Source: Pseudomonadota bacterium (GTDB lineage Bacteria; Pseudomonadota; Gammaproteobacteria; Steroidobacterales; MnTg04). Taken from it: DNA of 64,000 bases. The stretch lies in contig JACZVC010000009.1 in NCBI GenBank assembly GCA_022572885.1, forward strand, positions 1 to 64,000. The letters are read 5' to 3'. The notes beneath the pieces were generated by a model. That model searched no databases. It saw only the letters and a list, made by a program, of their open reading frames with translations, and had not been told where the DNA came from. Made by a program: the position numbers and the translations under genes. This document shows positions 16,089 through 25,081 of this stretch, one piece after another. The stretch's first letter is position 1; each line of letters begins with the position of its first letter.

Positions 16089-16955
16089 ATGAGCAGACAA
16101 TGGTGGATCGTTCTGGCGTCACTTTTTTTAGTGGCTTGCGGTAACGGGGAGCAGGCTGCGCAAGCAACTGGTGAGGTGAGTTCTGCGATCGCCGAAATGG
16201 CGGACGCTGCGATTGCAACTCAGTCTCCTTATGAACTTGCGGTCGCTCATCCGTCCCGGCCGGAGGCGGACCGGCTACGGGACGGCGACAGGAAACCCGC
16301 GGAAATACTGGAATTCTTCAATGTGGCCGAAGGCATGCAGGTGCTCGATATGTTTTCCGGTGGCGGCTATTACACCGAAATTCTGGCTTACCTCGTCGGG
16401 CCAGAGGGAAAAGTGTATGCGCAGAATAACCAGGCGTATCTGGACTTCGCCAAAGACGAGTTGAAAACCAGATTTGCCGATCGAAGGCTTGCGAATGTAG
16501 AGCGGCTGAACATCGCGGTCGCCGATCTGGATTTGCCGGCCGATGCGATCGACGTGGCGTTGCTGATACTTTCATACCATGACCTTTATTATCGGCCCGA
16601 AGACGATTCTTGGCCCGAAATTGACGGGCCGGCGATGTTATCCGACATATATGACTCGCTCAAACCCGGTGGCGTACTCGGCGTCGTAGATCACAGTGCA
16701 AACCCTGGGGCTGACAAAATCGAAACGGCGACCGGCCTGCATCGCATCGCAATGATGGTAGTACGGTGTGAAATTGAAAGGGCTGGTTTCGCGTTTGCCG
16801 GCTCAACGGATTTGTTGCGCAACTCCCAGGACGATCTGAGTGCGCCCATGTTTGCCGAAGGCATACGCGGAAAAACCGACCGCTTTGTGCTGCGCTTTCA
16901 CAAGCCGATCGGCGTTGGCGAGAAAGCTGCGCCAACGGCGCCTTGTGCGACTTGA
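16089..16955 (+). CDS. Predicted S-adenosylmethionine-dependent methyltransferase with lipoprotein signal
   Basis: The 288-residue protein starts with a lipoprotein signal (WWIVLASLFLVAC, lipobox LVAC, Cys17). It continues as a class I methyltransferase: 'HPSRPEADRLRDGDRKPAEILEFF', motif I 'GMQVLDMFSGGGYYTEILAYLVG', an acidic 'VYAQNNQAYLDF', and motif 'LKPGGVLGVVDHS'. The family is a group of 'predicted methyltransferases' common in gammaproteobacteria, usually exported. SAM is not known to be available outside the cytoplasm, so the activity is unclear. It is preceded by the 62-bp palindrome. Confidence 0.85.
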   Translation: MSRQWWIVLASLFLVACGNGEQAAQATGEVSSAIAEMADAAIATQSPYELAVAHPSRPEADRLRDGDRKPAEILEFFNVAEGMQVLDMFSGGGYYTEILAYLVGPEGKVYAQNNQAYLDFAKDELKTRFADRRLANVERLNIAVADLDLPADAIDVALLILSYHDLYYRPEDDSWPEIDGPAMLSDIYDSLKPGGVLGVVDHSANPGADKIETATGLHRIAMMVVRCEIERAGFAFAGSTDLLRNSQDDLSAPMFAEGIRGKTDRFVLRFHKPIGVGEKAAPTAPCAT

Positions 16956-16959
16956 AGGG

Positions 16960-17724
16960 CTAGGCGAGATAGCCGCCATCGACCGGTAAACAGACCCCGG
17001 TCACATATGAAGACGCCGGCGACACCAGGTATAGGACAGCGGTTGCTATTTCTTCCGGTTGCGCTATCCGGTTCATCGGAACCTGCTTCAAAAAGTCTTG
17101 CAGAATTTTTTCGTCCCGGGTCAGGGCGGCGGCGAAACGGGTGTCAGTCAGCCCCGGCAAAACAGCGTTGACGCGGATTCCATCGGCAGCAAATTCCCTG
17201 GCCATCGCCTTTGCCATCGACATCAGTGCGGCCTTGCTGATCGAGTAAATTCCCTGCCAGTGCCCGGCGCGTACGCCGTTCACTGACGAGACCAGGACAA
17301 TATTTCCACCGCCCTTGTGCTGCATTTTCCTGGCGACTTCCCGCGCGAGATAAAAACTGCCGCGCAAATTAACCTCGATTACTTTGTCGACTGCGCTCAT
17401 TTCAACTTCCAGCATCGGCCCGAAATACGGATTGGCGGCCGCGTTACTGAGCAAAATGTCAGGTGCGCCGGGCCCTTCTTCCATTGCCGCCAGCAAACGG
17501 TCTATCGCGTCCGTATCGCCGGCGTGGCTTGCGATGGGCGTGACCTGCCCGCCAGCGGCAAGAATCTTATTCGTGGTCTGTTGCAGGTTTTCCTGTTTAC
17601 GGCTGGTAATGACGACATGTGCGCCATGTTCGGCCAGCAGCACCGCACAGGCCGCGCCGATGCCCCTGCTGGCGCCGGTAATCAACGCCGTCTTACCGGT
17701 CAAATCGAACAATGCAGAGCTCAT
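16960..17724 (-). CDS. SDR-family oxidoreductase
   Basis: ATG 17724 follows a good ribosome-binding site (AAGGAGACC) and gives 254 residues; the frame stays open to 17748. Short-chain dehydrogenase features are TGASRGIG, NAA (LSNAAANPY), the SSVNG Ser and Y-S-I-S-K (Tyr..Lys) active site, and a C-terminal 'GVCLPVDGGYLA'. It resembles 3-oxoacyl-ACP reductase/glucose dehydrogenase-type members. It is divergent from a second SDR, with a 78-bp gap between starts. Substrate not predictable. Confidence 0.9.
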   Translation of the reverse strand: MSSALFDLTGKTALITGASRGIGAACAVLLAEHGAHVVITSRKQENLQQTTNKILAAGGQVTPIASHAGDTDAIDRLLAAMEEGPGAPDILLSNAAANPYFGPMLEVEMSAVDKVIEVNLRGSFYLAREVARKMQHKGGGNIVLVSSVNGVRAGHWQGIYSISKAALMSMAKAMAREFAADGIRVNAVLPGLTDTRFAAALTRDEKILQDFLKQVPMNRIAQPEEIATAVLYLVSPASSYVTGVCLPVDGGYLA

Positions 17725-17802
17725 CAAGGTCTCCTTTATAATGGGCAATGAAGCAACGGCGCAGTAGAATCAGGCGGCCAGTATCAACAGGAGAATAGCA
17801 GG

Positions 17803-18648
17803 ATGTGGAACGGTGGCGCGAGGAGGGCATTGATTACCGGTGCGGCCAGCGGTCTGGGCAAAACGTTGGCCTTGCGTTTCGCTGTGGAGGGCTGGCGGGT
17901 TGCCGTCTGTGACCTGGATGAAAATCGGGTCCGCCAAACGGCGGAAGAAATCGACCACGCAGGCGGTACAGCTATGTCCTTGCGGGCGGATGTTACCAGT
18001 GAGCAGGAGATCGAACACCTTGCGGAGTCTGTTTCCGACCACTGGGGCGGCCTGGATGTGTTGGTGAATAATGCTGGCATTGCGACAGCGGGCCGCACCG
18101 ATGAAACCTCGATGGAGGAATGGCGGCGTATTTTTGAGGTAAATTTTTTTGGTGTTCTGAGGACGACGCAAGCCATGCTTCCGCTGATTGCGCGGGGCGG
18201 ACATATCATCAATGTTGCATCGTTTGCCGGTATCGCTGCGGCGCCGGGTCTGGTCGCCTACAACACGACGAAGGCGGCGGTTATTTCTTTTTCCGAGAGC
18301 CTGCGGGCTGAATTGGTGGAAAGAGATATTGGGGTCAGCGTTACTTGTCCGGCATTTTTCAAGACCCGGCTGATGGAAACTTCCGGCGTGCCGCACGATA
18401 AAGCGCGGGCAATGGTCGAGCGGCTAATGGAGCGCAGCAAGGTCACTGCCGATGACGTAGCGGAGCAGATGTTTGCATCGCTCAGAACCCGGCAGTTCAT
18501 GCTGATCCCCCATATGGACGCTCGCTGGTATTGGCGGTGGAAAAGATTTTTCCCGGAATCCTATTTCAGGGGATTGGAAAGGATGGCCCGGCGCACGAGT
18601 CGCGCGGCTAAACACAAGCAGGCAAGGCAGGGTCAGGATGTCGGGTAA
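17803..18648 (+). CDS. SDR-family NAD(P)-dependent oxidoreductase
   Basis: ATG 17803 follows AGGAG; 281 residues. Motifs: TGAASGLGK, NNAG (LVNNAGIATAG), Ser in NVASFAG, and YNTTK (Tyr-x3-Lys). The extended C-terminus with basic residues (RWKRFFPESYF, ARRTSRAAKHKQARQG) suits classical 'extended' SDRs acting on lipophilic or lipid substrates. Its last codons overlap the start of the receiver gene by 11 bp, so the two are probably co-translated. Confidence 0.9.
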   Translation: MWNGGARRALITGAASGLGKTLALRFAVEGWRVAVCDLDENRVRQTAEEIDHAGGTAMSLRADVTSEQEIEHLAESVSDHWGGLDVLVNNAGIATAGRTDETSMEEWRRIFEVNFFGVLRTTQAMLPLIARGGHIINVASFAGIAAAPGLVAYNTTKAAVISFSESLRAELVERDIGVSVTCPAFFKTRLMETSGVPHDKARAMVERLMERSKVTADDVAEQMFASLRTRQFMLIPHMDARWYWRWKRFFPESYFRGLERMARRTSRAAKHKQARQGQDVG

Positions 18649-19885
18649 AGCGTTGGTTGTCGATGATTCGACCTCGGCACGGGCCGTCCTGACGCAACAG
18701 CTCAGGGATCAACAGATCGAGGTTGACGCTGTCGATTCAGGCGAGGCGGCGCTTCGGTACCTGGAACGGCAACACCCCGATGTTATTTTTATGGACCACC
18801 TTTTGCCCGGCATGGATGGCTTTGAAGCTCTGCGAGCAATAAAAGAGAACCCGGAGACTTGCAACATTCCGGTACTGATGTACACATCGAAGCGTGGCGA
18901 AGTCTATTTGAATCAGGTTCGCGAATTGGGCGCCGCGGGCGTTTTGCCGAAAGGAAACAAGCCGATTCAGGTTTCCAAAGTATTGCGTTCCCTGCGGCTC
19001 GCGTCACCCGGTGGCAGGGCAAGCGGTCCGGATAACGGCGATGTGGAGGCTGGTTGCGGGTCAGGAAATCCTGACTTGGTTTTGCAGGACATATGCGAGG
19101 GACTCCGCCGTCTGCAAGCCAGGCTCGGCGAATCGCAGGCCCTGGATGAAGTGGACGATGATTTTTCTATCCGCAGGCCGCGCGGGTGGGGCACGTGGCA
19201 GTGGGTGGTGGCTGCCCTGGCCATAATCTGCCTCGGTCTAGCTTACCAGTTCTCGAAATCGCGGGACCAGGTGGCGATGCTGCAATCCCAGGTGCAGTTA
19301 CAGGAAACTGCGCTAAGGAGTCTGCGCGATGGCATGGCGCGTGACTTGTCACGGCTTAGCCGTGCGCTGGCCGGCGGCGAGGCTGAACCACCGTTCGCTA
19401 CCGCTGCGGTTGTGGATCTGGAGGCCCTGGAATGGGCTTTGAACCTTGACCAGTGGGTGGACCCGGGTGACCGTCCGCTCGGAGACATCAGGCTGGCCAC
19501 TGTTGAAGGTTTGCTGAAACGCCTGGATAAGCTTGGATTTGAAGGCGTGGTTACGCTGAATGTTCACAGTGGTATATTTTGCCAGAATCGGAAGCTTGGC
19601 CGGTGGGTAATTGCCGGGCCGGGCCAGATCGTCAGTCAGTGTGGTTACCTGGGCACGATGCAGGCGGATGAGCGCTCGCCTGCATTTTCCAGGTTTCTCA
19701 GTTCCAGCCCTATACTTGTCGATGGCCGTATTCGACTGGAAATAATCGCGCATGGCGACAGCAGTCCGCTGATGGCTTACCCGGTTGATGCTGCGTCCAT
19801 AAGCGCCAATACCTGGAACGGCGTCGCGGCGCTGAACAATCGGGTCGAGACCAGGCTCCTGCAAACCAGCCAGGTTCAGCAATAA
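18638..19885 (+). CDS. Response-regulator receiver domain fused to a membrane anchor and periplasmic domain
   Basis: The 415-residue protein opens with a complete receiver domain (1-125): DD near residue 10 (ALVVDDSTSAR), phospho-acceptor Asp in 'VIFMDHLLPGMDG', Thr in 'VLMYTSKRG', and Lys in 'VLPKGNKPI'. After a linker (about 135-175) comes one transmembrane helix (QWVVAALAIICLGLAYQFS) and a periplasmic-side coiled coil, then a globular C-terminal region with two Cys (FCQN, SQCGYLGT). A cytoplasmic phosphorylation input is thus tied directly to an outside domain, which I do not recognise. It overlaps the upstream SDR gene by 11 bp. See also the fusion at 40119-42044. Confidence 0.8.
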   Translation: MSGKALVVDDSTSARAVLTQQLRDQQIEVDAVDSGEAALRYLERQHPDVIFMDHLLPGMDGFEALRAIKENPETCNIPVLMYTSKRGEVYLNQVRELGAAGVLPKGNKPIQVSKVLRSLRLASPGGRASGPDNGDVEAGCGSGNPDLVLQDICEGLRRLQARLGESQALDEVDDDFSIRRPRGWGTWQWVVAALAIICLGLAYQFSKSRDQVAMLQSQVQLQETALRSLRDGMARDLSRLSRALAGGEAEPPFATAAVVDLEALEWALNLDQWVDPGDRPLGDIRLATVEGLLKRLDKLGFEGVVTLNVHSGIFCQNRKLGRWVIAGPGQIVSQCGYLGTMQADERSPAFSRFLSSSPILVDGRIRLEIIAHGDSSPLMAYPVDAASISANTWNGVAALNNRVETRLLQTSQVQQ

Positions 19886-19904
19886 GCAAACGTCGGAGAA
19901 GGAT

Positions 19905-20963
19905 ATGAACAACAGGCAGTGGATGATTTACGGGGCGAACGGCTATACCGGCGAGTTGATTGCCCGCGAGGCGGTCAACCGGGGGAGCAAGCCGGTGCTT
20001 GCCGGGAGGTCGGCCGGGAAAATCGAGCCACTGGCCGCCGAATTGGGTCTGGACAGCCGAATTTTTTCGCTGACCGATCCGCAGGCGACCCGACAGGGCC
20101 TGTCCGGAATCGAATTGCTGGTGCATTGTGCCGGGCCATTTTCCGCGACCGCAAAACCGATGCTGGAAGCGTGCCTGGCCAACCGAACTCATTACCTGGA
20201 TATCACCGGTGAAATCGATGTGTTCGACTATGCACATAGTCTGCATCAAAGAGCGGTCGATGCCGGCACCGTAGTGTGTCCCGGCGCCGGGTTTGATGTA
20301 GTCCCTACCGATTGTCTGGCCGCCGCACTCAGTGAAGCATTGCCCGATGCGACCCATTTGTCGCTGGGATTCGATTCCCGATCGGGCATGAGCCAGGGAA
20401 CCGCCAAGACTTCCATCGAGGGCCTGGCCAAGGGTGGGCGAATCAGGGAGGAGGGTAAACTGCTTACCGTCGGTCTGGGTCACGAAAGCAGGCAAATAGA
20501 TTTTGGCGATGGTGAAAAATGCGCCATGACCATACCCTGGGGAGATGTTGCGACCGCGCACTATTCCACCGGCATACCCAATATAAAAGTGTTTGTGCCC
20601 GCCTCCCCCCGGCTGGTAAAAAGACTGAGGATGATGGACAAAGTGCGGTTTCTTCTGGGGCTCGGCATAGTGCAGAATTTTCTGAAAAAGAAGGTGGAGA
20701 AAGGACATCGCGGACCAAGTGGCGAGCAACGCGACAATATACCCACTTTTGTCTGGGGCGAAGTCAGGAACGCAGCCGGCGACCGCCGAACCGGCAGAAT
20801 CAAAACCGCAAACGGTTACGCATTGACGGTTACCGCAGCGCTTGCCCTGGTTGATATTGTGCTGGATGGCAGTTTTCCGGGGGGTTACTTCACACCATCG
20901 CTACTGGCGGGCAAAGCCCTGGTAGAGAATTTGCCAGGTTCCGGCAAAATAGAAATCACTTGA
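19905..20963 (+). CDS. Saccharopine dehydrogenase-like / trans-acting enoyl reductase-family protein
   Basis: ATG 19905 is preceded by GGAGAAGG; 352 residues. An N-terminal Rossmann domain (YGANGYTGELIAREA, AGRS) is followed by 'LLVHCAGPFSATAKPMLEACLANRTHYLDITGE' and 'VVCPGAGFDVVPTDCL', typical of the saccharopine-dehydrogenase-like/trans-acting enoyl reductase group (COG3268). It probably uses NAD(P)H on an acyl or oxo substrate. It follows the receiver gene by 19 bp on the same strand. The precise substrate is unknown. Confidence 0.82.
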   Translation: MNNRQWMIYGANGYTGELIAREAVNRGSKPVLAGRSAGKIEPLAAELGLDSRIFSLTDPQATRQGLSGIELLVHCAGPFSATAKPMLEACLANRTHYLDITGEIDVFDYAHSLHQRAVDAGTVVCPGAGFDVVPTDCLAAALSEALPDATHLSLGFDSRSGMSQGTAKTSIEGLAKGGRIREEGKLLTVGLGHESRQIDFGDGEKCAMTIPWGDVATAHYSTGIPNIKVFVPASPRLVKRLRMMDKVRFLLGLGIVQNFLKKKVEKGHRGPSGEQRDNIPTFVWGEVRNAAGDRRTGRIKTANGYALTVTAALALVDIVLDGSFPGGYFTPSLLAGKALVENLPGSGKIEIT

Positions 20964-21035
20964 TGTCGGCCGTAGCGCACCCATTTCCGTTCGCGCCGGA
21001 TATCAGGCGCGCTTGACCAAAGGTTGGCAGAAATC

Positions 21036-22019
21036 ATGGCAGAATTCCGGCCGGCAAAATTTTTGCGAAACGGTCATGCGCAATCGATACTTGGCGGCTT
21101 GAATATTCGTCAGCCGGTGGTTCGGTTTCGTGGCCGAAAAATGTTGCAGGCGTCACGGTCCATGTTGCTGGACTGTGGCGAGGGCGTTACCTGGCATGGT
21201 TATTACTCACCCCATCTGGAGGCGAAAAACGGTCCGCGAAGGCTGGCGATCCTGATTCACGGCTGGGAGGGAAGCGCCAATTCCCTGTACCTGATATCCG
21301 CCGCAGACTATTTGTACCGGCAGGGCTACGAGGTTTTCCGTCTCAATATGCGTGACCACGGGCCGACTCATCACCTGAATATCGAATTGTTTCACTCCGG
21401 CCGGATCATAGAGGCGGTCGGCGCGGTATCAAGATTGCAAAGGGTGTTTCCTGACCACGGACTTTACCTTGCCGGATTTTCACTTGGCGGTAATTTTTGT
21501 CTGAGGATCGCCGCAAGAGCGCCGGAGGCAAATATCGATCTAAAAAAAGTAGTCGCGGTCAGTCCGGTCCTTGAGCCGCGCCACACGTTGGAAGCGCTCG
21601 ATAATGGTTTTTTCGGCTACAAAAGATATTTCGTCATCAAATGGCGCCGCTCGCTGAATATCAAGCAGAAACTGTTTCCGGATGTTTACGATTTTTCGAC
21701 CATACCGTGGACGGATGGTCTGATGGAAATGACTGAAAGGTTTGTCGATGCGTACGCACCTTACCCGGATTTGCAAGCATACTTGTCTGATTATGCGATC
21801 ACCGGCGACAAGCTCGATAGCCTGGCGGTTCCATCGACCCTGTTTTTGGCAAAAGATGACCCGATGATTCCGATTGGCGATCTCGATCGGGTAGCCAGGA
21901 GCGAAGCGTTGGACATCGTGGTAACCGATTTCGGCGGTCACTGCGGTTTTCTCGAGCGCCTGGATGGAAGCAGTTGGATCGATGGGCAAATCCACCGCAG
22001 ATTCGCGGAAGTTACTTGA
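21036..22019 (+). CDS. Alpha/beta hydrolase of the YheT family
   Basis: ATG 21036 is the most plausible start (a TTG lies four codons upstream). 327 residues. Features include 'LIHGWEGSANSLYLISAADYLYRQGY', the nucleophile elbow GFSLGGN, Asp in 'FLAKDDPMIP', and His in 'FGGHCGFLERL', giving a Ser-Asp-His triad. YheT members are cytosolic or membrane-associated putative esterases without known physiological substrate. It lies 72 bp after the enoyl reductase-like gene. Confidence 0.87.
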   Translation: MAEFRPAKFLRNGHAQSILGGLNIRQPVVRFRGRKMLQASRSMLLDCGEGVTWHGYYSPHLEAKNGPRRLAILIHGWEGSANSLYLISAADYLYRQGYEVFRLNMRDHGPTHHLNIELFHSGRIIEAVGAVSRLQRVFPDHGLYLAGFSLGGNFCLRIAARAPEANIDLKKVVAVSPVLEPRHTLEALDNGFFGYKRYFVIKWRRSLNIKQKLFPDVYDFSTIPWTDGLMEMTERFVDAYAPYPDLQAYLSDYAITGDKLDSLAVPSTLFLAKDDPMIPIGDLDRVARSEALDIVVTDFGGHCGFLERLDGSSWIDGQIHRRFAEVT

Positions 22020-22021
22020 AA

Positions 22022-22375
22022 ATGGTTGGTCTTGTCGCCCGGATCGCGCTGCTGGCGATCTTTCTCGATGCCGGCGGCAGCCGTGTTTTTGGCACGCAGC
22101 AGCAGGTCATGGAGTTCGTTGTCTATGGTTATCCTGACTGGCTGCGCATTACCACCGGTTTTATTCAGGTGGTTGGCGTCATTTTGCTGTGGTTTCGCCG
22201 AACGCGTTTGATCGGCGCGGTTATTGTTTTCCTGGTTATCATCGGCGCTACCTTCACATACTGGCGCTATGACGACGCGTTGGCCATGTTGTACCCAGCC
22301 GGGTGGCTGGTGTTGCTATTACTTGCGGCTTGGGCTGGCAAGGAAAGCGATGGCCGCACCCGGCCTGTCGAGTGA
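22022..22375 (+). CDS. DoxX-like small membrane protein
   Basis: The frame with ATG 22022 starts two bases after the hydrolase stop and encodes 117 residues with four transmembrane helices (LVARIALLAIFLDAGGSRVF, WLRITTGFIQVVGVILLWF, LIGAVIVFLVIIGATFTYW, AWLVLLLLAAWA). The pattern 'R..LA.IFL..G..KVF' is that of DoxX/DoxD-like proteins. A longer in-frame start at 21974 overlaps the hydrolase gene and is less likely. Probably co-transcribed with the hydrolase. Function unknown. Confidence 0.75.
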   Translation: MVGLVARIALLAIFLDAGGSRVFGTQQQVMEFVVYGYPDWLRITTGFIQVVGVILLWFRRTRLIGAVIVFLVIIGATFTYWRYDDALAMLYPAGWLVLLLLAAWAGKESDGRTRPVE

Positions 22376-22411
22376 GTCGTGTCTTACTGTTCGTGGCGCC
22401 TTCTCGCCAGT

Positions 22412-23047
22412 CTATCCCGCGCCGCTATCTATATCCTTCAGGCCAAGAGTGATCGCTGCGACAATCAGAAGCGATCCTGATACGCGGTTCAGTCGGTTTG
22501 CCTTCTGTTTTCTGAAAAAACCGGAAAGCAATCTTGCGAAACCACCGTATGTCAACAATAAACATCCGTCTATCAGCAGGTATGTAGTGCTGAGGATGAT
22601 AAATTGCTCCGCGATAGGTTGCTGTGGAACCAGAAATTGCGGGAAAAGGGCGGCGAAAAAAATGATCGCTTTCGGATTGGTCGCTGACGTAAAAAAACCC
22701 TGCCAGTACAGCGCTTGGCCGGAGCGTCCGGTGTCGCCAGACTGGTGCGAATTCGTCACCGGTTGGGAATCCAGGAACAACCTAATGCCCAGATAAACGA
22801 GGTAGGTGACGCCGGCCCATTTCACAATCCTGAAAAATGAGTAGGAAGCCTGGATCAGCGTGACCAGGCCGGCGGCGGCGACCCCCATCTGCAGCAGGTT
22901 GGCGGTCAGATCTCCGGCCATCGTTGCCAGGGACTTCCTGAATCCATGGGTCATGCTGTTCGACAGCATCAGGACCTGGCTGGGTCCCGGCGTGCTCATG
23001 AGGATCAATATCGTCGTTACATACGCGATCCACCACTGCAGCTGCAT
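22412..23047 (-). CDS. LysE/RhtB-family amino acid exporter
   Basis: The 211-residue integral membrane protein carries the LysE signature at its start (STPGPSQVLMLSNSMTHGFRKSLATMAGD) with five to six transmembrane helices, and 'NPKAIIFFAALFPQF' in the middle, as in RhtB proteins that export homoserine, threonine or leucine. Threonine synthase lies close by at 23592, which is suggestive but not proof of substrate. It is convergent to the DoxX-like gene. Confidence 0.92.
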   Translation of the reverse strand: MQLQWWIAYVTTILILMSTPGPSQVLMLSNSMTHGFRKSLATMAGDLTANLLQMGVAAAGLVTLIQASYSFFRIVKWAGVTYLVYLGIRLFLDSQPVTNSHQSGDTGRSGQALYWQGFFTSATNPKAIIFFAALFPQFLVPQQPIAEQFIILSTTYLLIDGCLLLTYGGFARLLSGFFRKQKANRLNRVSGSLLIVAAITLGLKDIDSGAG

Positions 23048-23062
23048 TTTAGGTTTTCAGCT

Positions 23063-23461
23063 TTATTCCGGATCAGAGCGTTTTTCGCTGAACGCGATGG
23101 GATCGCTGCGGCCGCTCACATTGACGCCGCCTTCGATAATCGCGCCCTCGGCGATGGCGATCGACGCGCCAGTCAGACTACCGGTAATCCTGGCGCTTGC
23201 AGCGACTTCAAGCTGACCTGAAGCCTGCACCTCGCCATTTACCTGACCGGCAATCACCACATTTTCAGCCCTGATGGTGCCGTTCCAGCGCCCATCGACG
23301 GCAATGGTCAGTGAGCCTTCGATCTTGCAGTCGCCTTCAACCTCTCCGCAAACGACAAAATGACCACGGCCACTAAACTGGCCGACAAAGCGTGTGCCTT
23401 CGCCCAGCAAGGTTGTGGAATCGTCGGCGCTATCCATAAAGCGACGAAATTTACCGGCCAT
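23063..23461 (-). CDS. Bactofilin-family cytoskeletal protein
   Basis: The start at ATG 23461 has AGGGAG 7 nt ahead; two ATGs at 23467 and 23593 are further out in frame. The 132-residue protein has a beta-helix repeat core of the bactofilin/CcmA type: VAVDGRWNGTI, 'AENVVIAGQVNGEVQASGQLEVAASARITGSL' and 'AIAEGAIIEGGVN'. Members polymerise into membrane-associated filaments that place cell-wall enzymes. It is next to the LysE gene, 15 bp apart, same strand. Confidence 0.88.
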   Translation of the reverse strand: MAGKFRRFMDSADDSTTLLGEGTRFVGQFSGRGHFVVCGEVEGDCKIEGSLTIAVDGRWNGTIRAENVVIAGQVNGEVQASGQLEVAASARITGSLTGASIAIAEGAIIEGGVNVSGRSDPIAFSEKRSDPE

Positions 23462-23591
23462 CGTCATACTCCCTGTGTTTGTCTTTCGATCCTGGTTTTG
23501 GGGTTGGCGCCCCGTTGACTCATCGTGGCATTGTGCGCACATTGGGATGTGGAATCCAGTCTCGGCTTCCGCAGCGGTACGAGGAAACAAC

Positions 23592-24845
23592 ATGAGCTAT
23601 GTCACTCACCTGCGTTGCCTGGGATGCGGAAAAGAGTATTCCGCCGACCGGGTCATGAACCTGTGCCCGGAGGACAATCTCCCGGTGCAGATGTGCTTCG
23701 ATCTGGAGGCGCTGCGGAAAAAAGAGGCCAGCGATATAGCGTATCGCCCGGAGTTGAAAAATATGTGGCGTTTTGGCCGTCTGATGGCGCTGGATCCGGG
23801 GGATGCGGAAGACGCGAGTCATATTTTCTCTCTTGGCGAAGGATACACGCCGATTTACCGGTGGTCGGATTACCCCCTCGCAAAAAAGGGTGGCTTTGAA
23901 TTGTGGCTGAAGGATGAGGGGCGTCCGGCACCGGGTTTTGGCGCAAACCCGACGGGTAGTTTCAAGGACCGGGGGATGGCTATGGTGGTTTCCATGGCGC
24001 GAAAGTTCGGGCTTGAAAAGCTTGCAGTCCCTACCCAGGGCAATGCCGGCGACTCGCTGGCGGAATACGCGGCGCAGGCCGGCTTGTCTGCCGCGATCGC
24101 GATGCCCAGTAACACGCCGATGCCGATTTTGGGCAAGGTTGCTGCATATAGTCAGCTCTACCCGGGGATCAGTATCGACGTGGTTGAGGGCACCATACGC
24201 GAGGCCGGGCTGCGGATTGAGGAAAAATACCTGTCCCAGGGGTATTTTTCGGTTGCCACTTTCCAGGAACCCGGTTGGCGTATCGATGGCAAAAAAAGCC
24301 TGGGCCTGGAACTGGCCGAGCCCGCCATACCGTTTAACCAGGGCAGTTGGCGAGTGCCCGATGTCATTGTCTATCCAACGGGTGGCGGTACCGGGATACT
24401 GGGGATGTGGAAAGCGTTCAACGAGTTGCGGGCGCTGGGTCTGACCGACGGTCCAATGCCGCGCATGATCGCTGTGCAGAGCGAGGCAACGGCTCCGCTG
24501 GTTCGGGCATTCGAAGCAGGTCTGGCAGACAGCGAGGTGGTGGAGGCGGGGGATACCATTGCTTACGGGCTCAACGTCCCGGGCGGGGTTGGCCATTTTG
24601 AGGTGTTGCGCATACTTCGGGAAAGTCAGGGTGCCGCGCTGGCTGTACCGGAGGTGGAAATCGGCGCAACCCTGGGCCGGGTTTACAAGAAGACCGGCTG
24701 GTGGATAGGCCCGGAAGGCGCCGCCTGCGTGGTGGCGATTTCGAGGCTGGTGGATCAGCAGCATATCCACCCAGGTGACCGCGTGGTCATCATCAATACC
24801 GGATCCTGGGAGAAATACCTGCCCGACATCCGGCACTTGCTTTAA
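23592..24845 (+). CDS. thrC: Threonine synthase
   Basis: ATG 23592 follows GAGGAAAC; the frame opens earlier, at 23394, over the bactofilin start and is rejected. 417 residues. The N-terminal zinc-ribbon-like CLGCGKEY...NLCPE, the PLP lysine in 'NPTGSFKDRGMAMV', the phosphate-binding 'GNAGDSLAEYAA', and 'PTGGGTGILGMWKAF' identify the threonine synthase type 1/fold-type II PLP family. It converts O-phosphohomoserine to threonine in the cytosol. Nearby LysE may export product. Confident on the family, slightly less on the exact enzyme because cysteate-type relatives exist. Confidence 0.88.
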   Translation: MSYVTHLRCLGCGKEYSADRVMNLCPEDNLPVQMCFDLEALRKKEASDIAYRPELKNMWRFGRLMALDPGDAEDASHIFSLGEGYTPIYRWSDYPLAKKGGFELWLKDEGRPAPGFGANPTGSFKDRGMAMVVSMARKFGLEKLAVPTQGNAGDSLAEYAAQAGLSAAIAMPSNTPMPILGKVAAYSQLYPGISIDVVEGTIREAGLRIEEKYLSQGYFSVATFQEPGWRIDGKKSLGLELAEPAIPFNQGSWRVPDVIVYPTGGGTGILGMWKAFNELRALGLTDGPMPRMIAVQSEATAPLVRAFEAGLADSEVVEAGDTIAYGLNVPGGVGHFEVLRILRESQGAALAVPEVEIGATLGRVYKKTGWWIGPEGAACVVAISRLVDQQHIHPGDRVVIINTGSWEKYLPDIRHLL

Positions 24846-24952
24846 TTATTGGATGCAGGGTACAGCCTGGGCGATAGCAGCGGCGGGGTTTTGGGAAATT
24901 GCTACCTGCAAGTGACGTTGCCCGCGGTCGGGCGGAACTCCATTGTCAGACT

Positions 24953-24969
24953 GTGACAAAAATAGTCAC
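24953..24969. promoter_or_regulatory. Inverted repeat GTGAC-N7-GTCAC upstream of a sigma-54 promoter
   Basis: GTGAC at 24953-24957 and GTCAC at 24965-24969 form a perfect 5-bp dyad 58 bp upstream of the -24 element at 25027. This may be an activator site. It does not match the dyads seen upstream of pspA, so a different enhancer-binding protein is possible. Other parts of the 236-bp gap 24846-25081 hold nothing recognised. Confidence 0.4.
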
Positions 24970-25024
24970 CCAAACAGCCGATCAGAAATCTCTTAAGTTA
25001 TTGTAAATTAACATAAAAGTGTTT

Positions 25025-25041
25025 TTGGCACGATGATTGCA
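25025..25041 (+). promoter_or_regulatory. Sigma-54 promoter ahead of the orphan gene
   Basis: TTGGCACGATGATTGCA is a near-perfect sigma-54 -24/-12 element, with GG at 25027-25028 and GC at 25039-25040, ten bases apart, matching TTGGCACG-N4-TTGCA. It lies 41 bp upstream of the preferred ATG (25082) of the small gene. The upstream sequence is AT-rich. Confidence 0.88.
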
Positions 25042-25081
25042 CATAATCCAGCAGGTTTAGAGACTGATGATGGAGATCGTA

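Noticed and set aside
23520-24836. 438-residue minus-strand frame across threonine synthase
   Set aside because: Antisense shadow of the well-supported thrC gene.
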